From NCBI GenBank assembly GCA_029582155.1, contig CM055895.1, positions 17,040,787-17,104,786 of the forward strand: DNA of 64,000 nucleotides. Direction: 5' to 3'. The position numbers and the translations under genes are program-made. The notes under the pieces were generated by a model. That model made no database searches and was not told where the DNA came from. It saw nothing but the letters and a program-made list of their open reading frames with translations. The stretch comes from Panopea generosa. Its lineage: Eukaryota > Mollusca > Bivalvia > Adapedonta > Hiatellidae. Shown one piece after another: positions 1-10,998 of the stretch (its first letter is position 1; each line of letters starts with the position of its first letter).

Positions 1-1515
1 ACACCCTCTCACGACATGGAGTATTCAACCAGCAAGGAACACCATCTCACACCATGGAGTATTTCAACCAGCAAGGAAAACTCACTCATACCATGGAGTA
101 TTCAATCGGCAAGGGACACCCTCTCACACCATGGAGTATTCAACCAGCAAGGGACACCCTCTCCCACTATGGAGTATTCAACCAGCAAGGGACACCCTCT
201 CACACCATGGAGTATTCAACCAGCAAGGGACACCCTCTCACACCATGGAGTATTCAACCAGCAAGGAATACCCTCTCACACCATGGAGTATTCAACCAGC
301 AAGGAACACCCTCTCACACCATGGAGAATTTTAACCAGCAAGGGACACCCTCTCACACCATGGAGTAATTCAACCAGCAAGGGACACCCTCTCACACCAT
401 GGAGTATTTCAACCAGCAAGGGACACCCTTTCACACCATGGAGGAACACCCTCTCACACCATGGAGTATTTCAACAAGCAAGAGACACCCTCTCATACCA
501 TGGAGTATTTCAACCAGCAAGGGACACCCTCTCACACCATGTAGTATTCAATCGGCAAGGGAAACCCTCTCACACCATGGAGTATTCAACCAGCAAGGGA
601 CACCCTCTCACACCATGGAATATTCAACCAGCAAGGGACATCCTCTCACACCATGGAGTATTCAACCAGCAAGAGACACCCTCTCACACTATGGAGTATT
701 TCAACCAGCAAGGGACACCCTCTCACACCATCGAGTATTTCAACCAGTAAGGGACACCCTCTCACACCAGGGAGTATTTCAACCAGCAAGGGACACCCTC
801 TCACACCATGGAGTATTTCAACCAGCAAGGGACATCTTCTCACAACATGGAGTGTTTCAACCAGCAAGGGACACCCTCTCACACCATGGAGTATTTCAAC
901 CAGCAAGGGAAACCCTCTCACACCATGGAGTATTTCAATGAGCAAGGGGCACCCTCTCACACCATGGAGTATTTCAACCAGCAAGGGACATCTTTTCACA
1001 TCATGGAGTATTTCAACCAGCAAGGGACATCTTCTCACACCATGGAGTATTTCAACCAGCAAGGGACACCCTCTCACACCACGGAGTATTTCAACCAGCA
1101 AGGGACATCTTTTCACACCATGGAGTATTTCAACCAGCAAGGGACATCCTCTCACACCATGGAGTATTTCAACCAGCAAGGGGCACCCTCTCACACCATG
1201 GAGTATTCAAACGGCAAGGGACACCCTCTCACACCATGGAGTATTCAACCAGCAAGGGACACCCTCTCACACCATGGATATTCAACCAGCAAGGGACACC
1301 CTCTCACACCATGGAGTATTCAACCAGCAAGGGACACCCTCTCACACCATGGAGTTTTCAAACAGGAAGGGACACCCTCTCACACAATGGAGTATTCAAC
1401 CAGCAAGGGACATCCTCTCACCCATGGATTATTCAACCAGCAAGGGACATCCTCTCACCAATGGAGTATTTCAACCAGCAAGGGAGACCCTCTCACACCA
1501 TCGAGTATTTCAAAA
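1..1515. repeat. Minisatellite A, 38/39-bp unit
   Basis: About 39 tandem copies of a unit with core CACACCATGGAGTATTTCAA, running off the left edge of the window. Two length classes differ by one T (GTATTCAA, 38 bp; GTATTTCAA, 39 bp). The 39-bp form dominates about 690-1195; the 38-bp form dominates the left part and 1200-1420. Some units are shortened (for example near 440 and 1275). Because 39 bp is 13 codons, runs of 39-bp units stay open and spell a 13-residue repeat beginning MEYFNQQG, while 38-bp units shift the frame. The complementary strand is open as well, so I read this as non-coding satellite DNA. Confidence 0.95.
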
Positions 1516-2118
1516 TGAGGATTTCGTTTCACGTTTAACACTCCGATTAAAATATCGATTTTTTGTCACGTTTTTGTGGATTCGACATACTAAAACCATT
1601 CGTATTTTGGTTATTAATGATACTTAATTGAGATGCTTTTTATCCATTTAACAAATCATGTTAGCTTTTAAGACATTTAAAGGTTTATTTGCTGATATAG
1701 ATCTACGTCATTTAAAGTCGTCTTTCGTGTAAATAGCTATATACAGCACATACTTATTGACATTTGTTTTCGTTCGTAGTAGGGGAGACTACTGAAGCTA
1801 TGTGGTTGCACTATTACTGATATGGTTACATCCCTTGCCCTTGCATTTCCGCAAAAAATGTCATCTCTCGAATCATTTTTTGAGGGTTTTTGAAGGGGTG
1901 GGGACTGTCTTCACTCATTTTTTATTTACACGTTAACACACTATTATAATTGCGTACAAAAGTAATCGTATAACTAGTATGCAACCATTCCTCCGCGCAG
2001 CCTCACGCGCATGCACATATTTAGGTTGTCTAGATAGATGATTGTCAGTCTTACAGTGTACTGGAATTGTCAACCTGAGACTTATTAATAACTAAGAATG
2101 GCAATTTAGTGACTTGCA
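1516..2118. other. No gene recognised
   Basis: AT-rich single-copy-looking sequence between minisatellites A and B. I see no coding homology, RNA gene or obvious repeat in it. Confidence 0.5.
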
Positions 2119-2164
2119 GTAGAGTATGCATTACAACTTCAATTAAAAGAAATAATTAAGAATT

Positions 2165-3650
2165 GCAACCTGGAGACATACAACAATGAAAGACAACTTG
2201 GTGACTGACAACACTGGGTGGCAGCCTGGACATTGAGTACTAAGAAAACTGACAACTGAGAGACTGACAACTAAGAATGACAACTTGGGGACTTACAGCT
2301 AAGAATGACAACCTGGTGACTGAAGTCAAAGAATGACAACCTGGTGACTGTCAACAAAGAATGACAACCTGGAGATTGACAGCTAAGAATGACAATCCGG
2401 AGATTGACAACTAAGAATGACAACCTGGTGACTGGCAACTAAAAATGACAACTTGGGGACTGACAGCTAAGAATGACACCCTGTTGACTGGCAATTTAGA
2501 ATGACAATTTGAAAAGCGACATCTAAGAATGACAACATGACGATTGACAACTAAGAATGAAGATTGACAACTATGAATTACAACATGGAGAATGACAACA
2601 ACGAATGACAACATGGAGTCTGACAGCTAAGAATGACAACCGGGTGACTGACAACTAAGAATGACAATTGGAGACAGACAGAGTGTAAACCTGGTTACTG
2701 ACAACAAATAATGACAATTTGGGGATTGACAACTAAGAAAGACAATCTGGAGATTGACAACTAAGAACGATAACATGAAGATTGCCAACTAAGAATGACA
2801 ACCCGGTGACTGCCAAACTAGAATAACAACCTTATGACTGACAGCTAAGAATGACAACCTGGTGACTGATAACTAATAATAACAACCTAGAGACTGACAA
2901 CTAAGAATGATAACATGGAGACTGAGAACTAAGAATGACAACCTGGTGACAGACAACAAAGAATGACAACCTGATGACTTACAACTAAGAATGACAACTT
3001 GGTGACTGATGACTAATAGTAACAACCTAGAGTATGACAACTAAGAATGACAACCTGATGACTGACAAGTAAGAATGATAATTTGGTGACAGACAACAAC
3101 GAATGACAACCTGATGACTGACAACTAAGAATGACAACCTGATGATTGACAACTAAGAATGCCAATCTGGAGATTGACAACTTAGAATTACAACATGGTA
3201 ACTGGCAGCTAAGAATGACAACCTGGTGACCAACAACTAAGAATGACAACCTGGTGACCAACGACTAAGAATGACAACCTGGTGACTGACAACTTAGAAT
3301 GACAACCTGGTAAATGGTGACTATGACTGGCAACCTGTTGACTGACAACTTAGAATGACAACCTGGTAAATGGTAACTATGAATGACAACCTGTTGACTG
3401 ACAACTAAGAATGACAACCTGGTGATTGGCAACTATGACTGACAACCTGATGACTGACAATAAAGAGTGTCAACCTGGTTACTGACAACAAATAATGACA
3501 ACCTAGAGACTGACAACTATGGATGACAACTTGGTGACTGGCAATTAAGAATGACAACTTTGTGAATGACAACTAAGACTGACAACTTGATGACAGACAA
3601 CTCTGAATGACAGTCTGGTGACTGAAAACTAAGAATATGAGAACCTGGTG
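2165..3650. repeat. Minisatellite B, ~28-bp unit
   Basis: About 50 degenerate tandem copies with core ACAACTAAGAATGACAACCT followed by GGTGACTG. Units differ by many substitutions and small indels, indicating an old array. It is closely related to the neighbouring array C, which shares the core ACAACTAAGAATGAC. Stretches flanking B at about 2140-2210 and 3665-3738 are near-copies of each other (both hold GGAGACATACA followed by CAATGAAAGACAACTTG). Confidence 0.9.
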
Positions 3651-3737
3651 ACTGTCAGTTATAAATGACAACTTCAATTTAAACAAATAACTGGGAATTC
3701 CTACCTGGAGACATACAGCAATGAAAGACAACTTGCA

Positions 3738-6700
3738 ACTAAGAATGAACGCCGGAGACTTACAACTAAGAATGACCCCCGGAAATTTACAACTAAGTAT
3801 GACCCTCGGATACATTAACCTAAGAATGATGCACGGATACATATAATTATGAATGACGCCCGGAGACTTACAACTAAAAATTACCTTCAGAGACTTACAA
3901 CTAAGAATGACACTTAGAGACTTACAACTAAGCATGCTCCTCGGATACTTAAACCTAATAATGACGCAAGGAGACTTACAATTAAGAATGCACCCGAATA
4001 CTTACAACTAAGAATGACCTTCAGAGACTAACAACTAAGAATGACACTCGGAGACTTACAATTAAGGATGACCCTCGGATACTTACAACTAAGTTTAGTT
4101 TAAACATATTTTATTGCCAAATAAACACATATTACAATATTTATCATGCATATAAGTCAAATACAATTTAAGGCAAAAGGGTCTGGCCACAAGTTCTCTC
4201 AACATTAGATTCGGCCATTCCCTTAAGAATGACTCCCGGAGATTTACAACTAAGAATGACCCTTGGATACTTAAACCTGAGAATGACGTATGGAGACTTT
4301 CAACCAAGAATGACCCTCAAAGTCTTACTACTAAGAATGACCCTCGGAGACTTACGACTAAGAATGAACCCCAGAGACTTGCAACAAAGAATGACTCTCG
4401 GAGACTTACAACTAGGAATGACACTCGGAGACTTACAACTAGGAATAACACCCGGAGACTTACAACCAAGAATGAACCCTGGAGAATTACACCTAATAAT
4501 GACACCCTGAGACTTATAACTAAGAATGAACCCGGGAGACTTACAACTAAGAATGAACCTTGGAGACTTACAACTAAGAATGAAGCCCAGAGACTTACAA
4601 CTAAGAATGAACCCCGACACTCACAATTAAGAATGAGTCCAGGAGACCCACAACTAAGAATGACCCTCAGAGACTTACAACTAAGAATGAACCTTGGAGA
4701 CTTACAACTAAGAATGAAGACGGAGACTTACAACTAAGAATGAACCCCGGAGACTTACAACTAAGAATGAACCTTGGAGACTTACAACTAAGAATGAAGA
4801 CGGAGACTTACAACTTAGAATGAAGCCCGAGACTAACAACTAAGAATGATGCCCGGATACTAACAACTAAGAATTTCACTCGGAGATTTACAACTAAGAA
4901 TGAAGTCAGGAGTCTTACAACTAAGAATGACCATTGGAGACTTACAACTAGGAATAAAGCCTGGAGACTATCAACTAAGAATGTCCCACAGAGACTTACA
5001 ACTAAGAATGACCATCAGAGATTTACAACTAAGAATGAAGCCCGGAGACTGCAACTAAGATGTCCCCTGGGCACTTACAACTCAGAATGACTCTCGGAGA
5101 CTTACAACTAAGAATGAACCCCGGAGACTTACAACTAAGAATGTCCCCAGAGATTTACAACTAAGAATGCCTCTTGGAGACTTACAACTTAGAATGAACC
5201 CCGGAGACTAACAACTAAGAATGACTCTCCGAATCATACAACTTAGACTGAAGTCCAGAGTCTTGCAACTAAGTATGTCCCCCAGAGACTTACAACTAAG
5301 AATGTCTCCGGAGACTTACACTTATGAATAACACCCGGATACTTATAACTATGAATGAACCCTCGGAGACTTACATCTAAGAATGACACCCGGAGTCTTA
5401 CAACTAAGAATGAACCCCGGAGACTCACAGCTAAGAATGAACCCGGAGATTTACAACTAAGAATGAAACCCGGAGACTTACAACTAAGAATGACTCTCGG
5501 TGACTTACAGCTAAGAATGAACCCCAGAGACTTAGAACTAAGAATGAAGCCTGGAGACTTACAACTTATAATGACACCCGGAGTCTTACAGCTAAGAATG
5601 AACCCCGGAGACTTACAACTATGAATAACCCCCATGAGACTTACAGCTAAGCATGACCCCCGGAGAATAATAGCTAAGAATGAACCCCGGAGATTTACAA
5701 CTGAGAATGAACTCCGGAGACTTAAAACTGAGAATGAACTCCGGAGACTTACAACTAAGAACGATTCTCTGAGACTTACAACTAAGAAGGATCCTCGGAG
5801 ATTTACAACTGAGAATGAACTCCGGAGACTTACAACTAAGAACGACTCTCTGAGACTTACAACTAAGAAAGACCCTCGGAGACTTACAACTAAGAATGAA
5901 CTCCAGAGACTTACAACTGAGAATGAACTCCGGAGACTTACAACTAAGAACGACTTTCTGAGACTTACAACTAAGAATGATCCCCGGAGAATTACAACTG
6001 AGAATGAACTCCATAGACTTACAACTAAGAACGACTCTCTGAGACTTACAACTAAGAATGACACCCGGAGACTTACAACTAAGAATGACCCCCGGAGATT
6101 TATAGCTAAGAATGACCCCTGGAGAATAATAGCTAAGAATGAACCCCGGAGATTTACAACTGAGAATGAACTCCGGAGACTTAAAACTGAGAATGAACTC
6201 CGGAGACTTACAACTAAGAACGATTCTCTGAGACTTACAACTAAGAATGATCCTCGGAGACTTACAACTGAGAATGAACTCCGGAGACTTACAACTAAGA
6301 ACGACTCTCTGAGACTTACAACTAAGAATGACCCTCGGAGACTTACAACTAAGAATGAACTCCGGAGACTTACAACTGAGAATGAACTCCGGAGACTTAC
6401 AACTAAGAACGACTCTCTGAGACTTACAACTAAGAATGAACCCCGGAGATTTATAGCTAAGAATGAGCTCCGGAGACTTACAACTGAGAATGAATTCCGG
6501 AGACTTACAACTAAGAACGACTTTCTGAGACTTACAACTAAGAATGATCCCCGGAGAATTACAACTGAGAATGAACTCTATAGACTTACAACTAAGAATG
6601 ACACCTGGAGACTTACAACTAAGAATGACACCCGGAGACTTACAACTAAGAATGACCCCGGAGATTTATAGCTAAGAATGACCCCCGGAGATTTACAGCT

Positions 6701-7560
6701 AAGAATGAACCCCGGAGACGTACAGCTTAGACTTACAATTAAATATAACCCCCGGAGACTTACAACTTAGAATGACACTCGGAGACTTACAACTAAAAAT
6801 GACGCCTGGAGACTTACAACTAAGAATGACGCCCAGAGACTTATAACTAAGAATGACCATCAGAGACTCACAACTAAGAATGGCTCCCAGAGACTTACAA
6901 CTAAGAATGACTTCCAGAGACTTACAACTAAGAATGGCACTCGGAGACTTACAACTAAGAATGACGCCCGGAGACTTACAACTAAGAATGACACTCAAAG
7001 ATTTACAATTAAGAATGACACTCGCAGACTTAAAATTAAGAATGATGCCCAGAGACCTACAACTAAGAATGACGACCAGAGACTTACAACTAAGAATGGC
7101 ACCCAGAGACTTACAACTAAGAATGACACTCTGAGACTTACAACTAAGAATGACGCCCAGAGACGTACAACTAAGAATGACCCCCAGAGATTTACAATTA
7201 AGAATGACAATCAGAGACTTACAAATAAGAACGACACTCTGAGACTTACAACTAAGAATTTCACTCGGAGACTTACAACTAAAAATGACGCCCGAAGATT
7301 TACAATTAAGTGGATCATGACGGATACTTTCAACTAAGAATGACACTAGGAGACTTACAACTAAGTGGATCATGACTAAGAATTTCACTCGGAGACTTAC
7401 AACTAAAATGACACCCGAAGATTTACAATTATGTGGATCATGATGGACACTTTCAACTAAGAATGACACTCGGAAACTTACAACTATGTGGATCATGATG
7501 GAGACTTTCAACCAAGAATAACACTTGGAGACAGACTTACAACTAAGTGGATCATGACGG
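3738..7560. repeat. Minisatellite C, 27-bp unit
   Basis: About 135 tandem copies with core GACTTACAACTAAGAATGA followed by a variable CTCCGGA-type segment. Variants are arranged in blocks: about 5640-6680 mixes units carrying AACTCCGGA, ACGACTCTCTGA and ATAATAGCTAAG in a multi-unit pattern that recurs at about 5655-6060 and 6115-6600. The 27-bp unit is nine codons, so long open frames appear on both strands (up to 345 codons at 5634-6671 on the plus strand); these have no non-repeat sequence and are not called as genes. A LINE fragment interrupts the array at 4094-4222. The right end is looser, with GTGGATCATGA-containing units from about 7300. Confidence 0.94.
4094..4222 (-). mobile_element. 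5'-truncated LINE 3' end inside array C
   Basis: Read on the minus strand this segment carries CTTGTGGCCAGACCC and ends in ATATGTTTAAAC. It matches the 3' end of the large LINE at 24831-24925 (there CTTGTGGCCCAACCC and ATATGTTTAAAC), so both are 3' ends of the same or a closely related family. It sits cleanly between two array C units; CTAAG/TTAAG at the two borders may be a short target duplication. The tail is not poly-A, which fits CR1/L2-type elements. Confidence 0.75.
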
Positions 7561-7580
7561 AGACTCATAACTGTAACAGA

Positions 7581-7663
7581 ACTAGAAAAATCTGCCATTC
7601 TAGAACTCGAACCCGAAACCTCTTACTGACGTGACGAATGTTCTACCAACTGAAGTGAGATAC
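7581..7663 (-). mobile_element. tRNA-like SINE head
   Basis: On the minus strand this reads like a tRNA-derived pol III promoter: an A-box region TTCAGTTGGTAGAAC and a B box GGTTCGAGTTC, about 35 bases apart. No acceptor stem pairs across the ends, so it is not a tRNA gene. It abuts the right end of minisatellite C. Confidence 0.6.
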
Positions 7664-7870
7664 GTTCCTTTACTGTCAGGTTACGTGCATAATGCGACAT
7701 ATCCCAATACCAAACTGGAATTTGTCCCCGAAGTTAAATAGCGACGGGTGATATGAACATTGCTAATGAAATATAAAATTCAAGTGACAGCCCCATGTTG
7801 GGTGCCAACGTAACTGTTAACAAGGCGAGGAAAATATACAGCCAGTCCGGAAACTCGCATCAGGGACTTT

Positions 7871-8132
7871 TCTGTCGGGTCCGGTTAGCTCAGTCGGAAG
7901 CCCGGCTGCAGAGGGTCCTGAGTTCAAATCTCCAACCAGGTAACAGTATCTGTGATGATTGACATGTGACATAGCGTCGCATATTCTCACCGCTGATTCA
8001 ATACGGTTACTTGCGGCGATGGGTGTATTCGAGTACTGTTTAACCTTCCATGATCTCAGAAAGAGTGATTAGCTGATCGTCTGCTAGCCCTCGATGGCAT
8101 AAACATTACGCTTACTGTTCAAACAAAACAAA
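7871..8132 (+). mobile_element. tRNA-derived SINE (family S1), copy 1
   Basis: About 262 bp. The head carries GGTTAGCTCAGTCGG (A box) and GTTCAAATCTCC (B box); the body ends in CCCTCGATGGCATAAA and an A/C-rich tail. A 10-bp direct repeat CAGGGACTTT lies at 7861-7870 and 8133-8142 and is a target-site duplication. Other copies of the family: 23935-24213, 47146-47416 and 61743-62040. Confidence 0.88.
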
Positions 8133-8142
8133 CAGGGACTTT

Positions 8143-8990
8143 CGCTTACAGTGCAAATACTCTTCCGACTGACGAAGCCAAACTGCTGACATAACACCGG
8201 CCACGTGCACACTGTTGCACAACTCATCGTGCTTACCGAGAATGACATCCTGGAAACATACAACTAAGAACAACTTTGATACGAAATTGGGAAAGAAAAA
8301 CAGTGATTGTTGTGTTTTGGGGGCCACACGATCGTGATTAATAGCAACATTAAAACATGCCGAAAATATGTGAAAGCAAAACAAACTCCACCCCCTTTAC
8401 AAATTACAAACAGACTAGGCCCGAATGATTTAAAAACAAACAAAAAAAAGAAACACAACAAAATCATACACTTTTAAGTGGACTCTTATAAACAAACAGA
8501 TTTACGAAACATTCTACCACTAAATCACTACACACGGTTATTCTAGATAAAACATGAAGATGTAAGGGGGTCCAAGAGCACGAGGAAGATTATGTCATTA
8601 AAATACCAAAAACTTAGTCGTATTTACTAAAGGTATCACTGAAAGAATGCTAGAGTGCCTCCCGCAACGTGTGCTATATCGCGGTCTAATCACTTCGCCA
8701 TTTATATTGTCGCATCTTTACACTCGCCGCTTACACTGACATTGACAACAATGTTATTGGATAAAATATCAAAGACGACTTCGGTAAGTAATGTCTTTAA
8801 AATTACTCAGTTATTGTTATGGTAACGGACGACTGGTGAAATTTATATCACCGGTTACCTTTGACTAAATACAACAAAGTGAATACCATGACCAGTTCAA
8901 ATGAGGACAATTTTGCATGGTAGAGAAAAAAGAAAGAAATTAATACACCTGCGTTGTATGGTATATAGCTTGTGTATAATTTATTATATT
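8143..8990. other. No gene; one isolated B/C repeat unit
   Basis: Mostly unrecognised AT-rich sequence. At about 8238-8276 there is one isolated unit (GAATGACATCCTGG then AAACATACAACTAAGAA) clearly related to minisatellites B and C, 0.7 kb beyond the array's end and separated from it by the two SINEs. Short open frames here show no family resemblance. Confidence 0.5.
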
Positions 8991-8999
8991 ACTTATAGT

Positions 9000-9019
9000 A
9001 TTATATATATATATATATA

Positions 9020-9051
<32 letters not shown>

Positions 9052-9053
9052 TA
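9000..9053. repeat. (TA)n and (ATT)n microsatellite
   Basis: A TA run followed directly by ATT repeats. Confidence 0.9.
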
Positions 9054-9246
9054 CATATATACGTGTAAATGTGTGCACTTGTATCTTTAACATATGTGTA
9101 CTTTTAATATAACGTTTGTTTTGAATATAAATTTTTTAATATTGAAATGAAACACAGTTGTTCTTATCAACAGAAAAAAAAGTACTGGTATTATGGTTAT
9201 ATTACGTTGGCGTAGTTTTTAGTGCAAATAGTGTAGGGTAGTTGTT

Positions 9247-9430
9247 AGTAGTGAAGTGATGATGATAAATAATGAAAGTGATAATGATGATGATGAAGAT
9301 AGTGGTAGTGATGATGATGATGATGATGGTAGTGGGGTGGTGGTGATATGATGATGATGGTGTTGATGATGATGGTGGTGATGATGATGATGCCGATGAT
9401 GATGATGATGCCGATTATGGTGATGATAAC
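9247..9430. repeat. (GAT)n compound microsatellite
   Basis: Imperfect GAT/GGT trinucleotide tract with interspersed GCC and GTG triplets. Confidence 0.9.
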
Positions 9431-9645
9431 TACAACTTCTGTCTAGTATTTTAATAGAAAATAACTAATACCGACTAAGCACTATATAATTTATATGTAT
9501 GTATATAATACAGTTCTTAATGCAACTGCAAACTCATATTGCTGAATACTGACTCATGTGACATGCGTGCACGCACACATGATAAAACATGTACTGACTT
9601 CAAAATTTTCAAGCAACATTATCATTATATATAAAATGTAATCAA

Positions 9646-9835
<190 letters not shown>

Positions 9836-10175
9836 GTTACACATAAGTGGAAGATTAACCTCTCGCACACCCACTCTTTGTCCAGAGAGTATATATTACA
9901 TCTGATCTTCATCCCACACAAGGTTGACAAAATCCACTATATTATAGTTTCTTAAAACCTACTTTATTGGCAAATATTAAAGGGTGTCTTAGAATGGATC
10001 ATTACAGGATTACAGCAACGAGTACCAAGATAGATGGAGGAATTTATTGGCATTAGATAATTTTTTCTCCACATAGGTCCAAAATCAATTTGCCTTTTTT
10101 ATTTATATTTTAAAGTTCAACTACTAAATCATTTGACGGTTTATCATTTCCCTTACCCGCATATCGATTTGATAT

Positions 10176-10195
10176 GCCCCCCCCCCCCCACCCCC
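10176..10195. repeat. Poly-C tract
   Basis: C homopolymer with one interruption. Confidence 0.9.
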
Positions 10196-10249
10196 CTATA
10201 TATGATACATATGTAATCGAGTCACTTTTTCACATTTGAAAGAATCTGT

Positions 10250-10748
10250 ATTCTCATATGCGAATCGTATGCTAAAAACGGCTTAGTAGGTTTCTCAGAT
10301 GCTATGTTTTATATATGATTGGCATATAATGCTAGTTTTCATAAGAGAATTATACGAAATCTTCAATATGAGAATGATATGCGATCCTTTATTATGATTC
10401 TCATATTTTCATATTTGTATGTATGAATCAGAACGTGATATAGTTATTTGCGCCCGCGGTCAGATATCGAAATCAAATATTCTTAATTATATTTAGACAA
10501 CGAGTTCTACATCGCATTTACCCCCCCCCCCCCCCCCCCACCATATGGACACATATACTAATAAACTGTATACAGTAGCCCGTCTTCAAATGTGACTTTC
10601 TCCGAACCGGAAGTAGAGTGAACCAGTCCGTGGAGTTTGATATACTGATACTAGAGTCGCGTAGAACACCTATCACGAGACTAATATTAAACAATATTCA
10701 TATGAGAATCATATATAAATCATACAATATACGAAAAATTCTCATATG
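10250..10748. repeat. Cluster of ATTCTCATAT motifs in both orientations
   Basis: The 10-mer ATTCTCATAT or its complement occurs at 10250, 10366 (complement), 10397, 10700 (complement, within CATATGAGAATCATAT) and 10738, with near matches between. The region is rich in short palindromes and may be a decayed palindromic transposon. A poly-C tract at 10509-10541 splits it. Confidence 0.5.
10509..10541. repeat. Poly-C tract
   Basis: C homopolymer of about 30 bases with one A near its right end. Confidence 0.9.
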
Positions 10749-10884
10749 GTATTCGCCTATATAATATTGCTCTATTACATGTTTTCATCATCAACAGAAT
10801 TTAGCATGTTCTAATAGTTATTATGTGAGTCTTATATTATAAGGCACCGTCTCATGATCACTACCCTCCCACCGCTATGGTGAT

Positions 10885-10920
10885 CCCCCCCCCTCCCCCT
10901 CCCCCCTCCCCCCCCCCTTC
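10885..10920. repeat. C-rich homopolymer tract
   Basis: C runs separated by single T residues. Lies directly upstream of a SINE-tail fragment. Confidence 0.85.
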
Positions 10921-10934
10921 CCCAACACACACAC

Positions 10935-10998
10935 CAGTAAAACTTGATATGCCATATATAACTTGAAATGTATGTTGATAATGACGTTAAACCCCATT
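10935..10998 (+). mobile_element. SINE 3'-tail fragment (family S4)
   Basis: Contains CTTGATATGCCATATATAAC and GACGTTAAACCCCATTAAAA, matching the 3' portion of the SINE copies at 37400-37545 and 61600-61682. The 5' part is missing or replaced by the poly-C tract. Confidence 0.65.

Noticed and set aside
16..1627. Long open frames in minisatellite A on both strands (up to 324 codons)
   Set aside because: They exist because the 39-bp unit is 13 codons without stops; frames break wherever a 38-bp unit occurs and both strands are open.
5243..7598. Open frames of 273, 345 and 299 codons in minisatellite C
   Set aside because: The 27-bp unit is nine codons; the frames contain only repeat sequence, occur on both strands and have no unique termini.
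7788..7808. Minus-strand TTGGCACCCAACATGGGGCT resembling a retrotransposon primer-binding site
   Set aside because: No LTR boundary, polypurine tract or gag-pol sequence could be found nearby; a chance or very decayed match.
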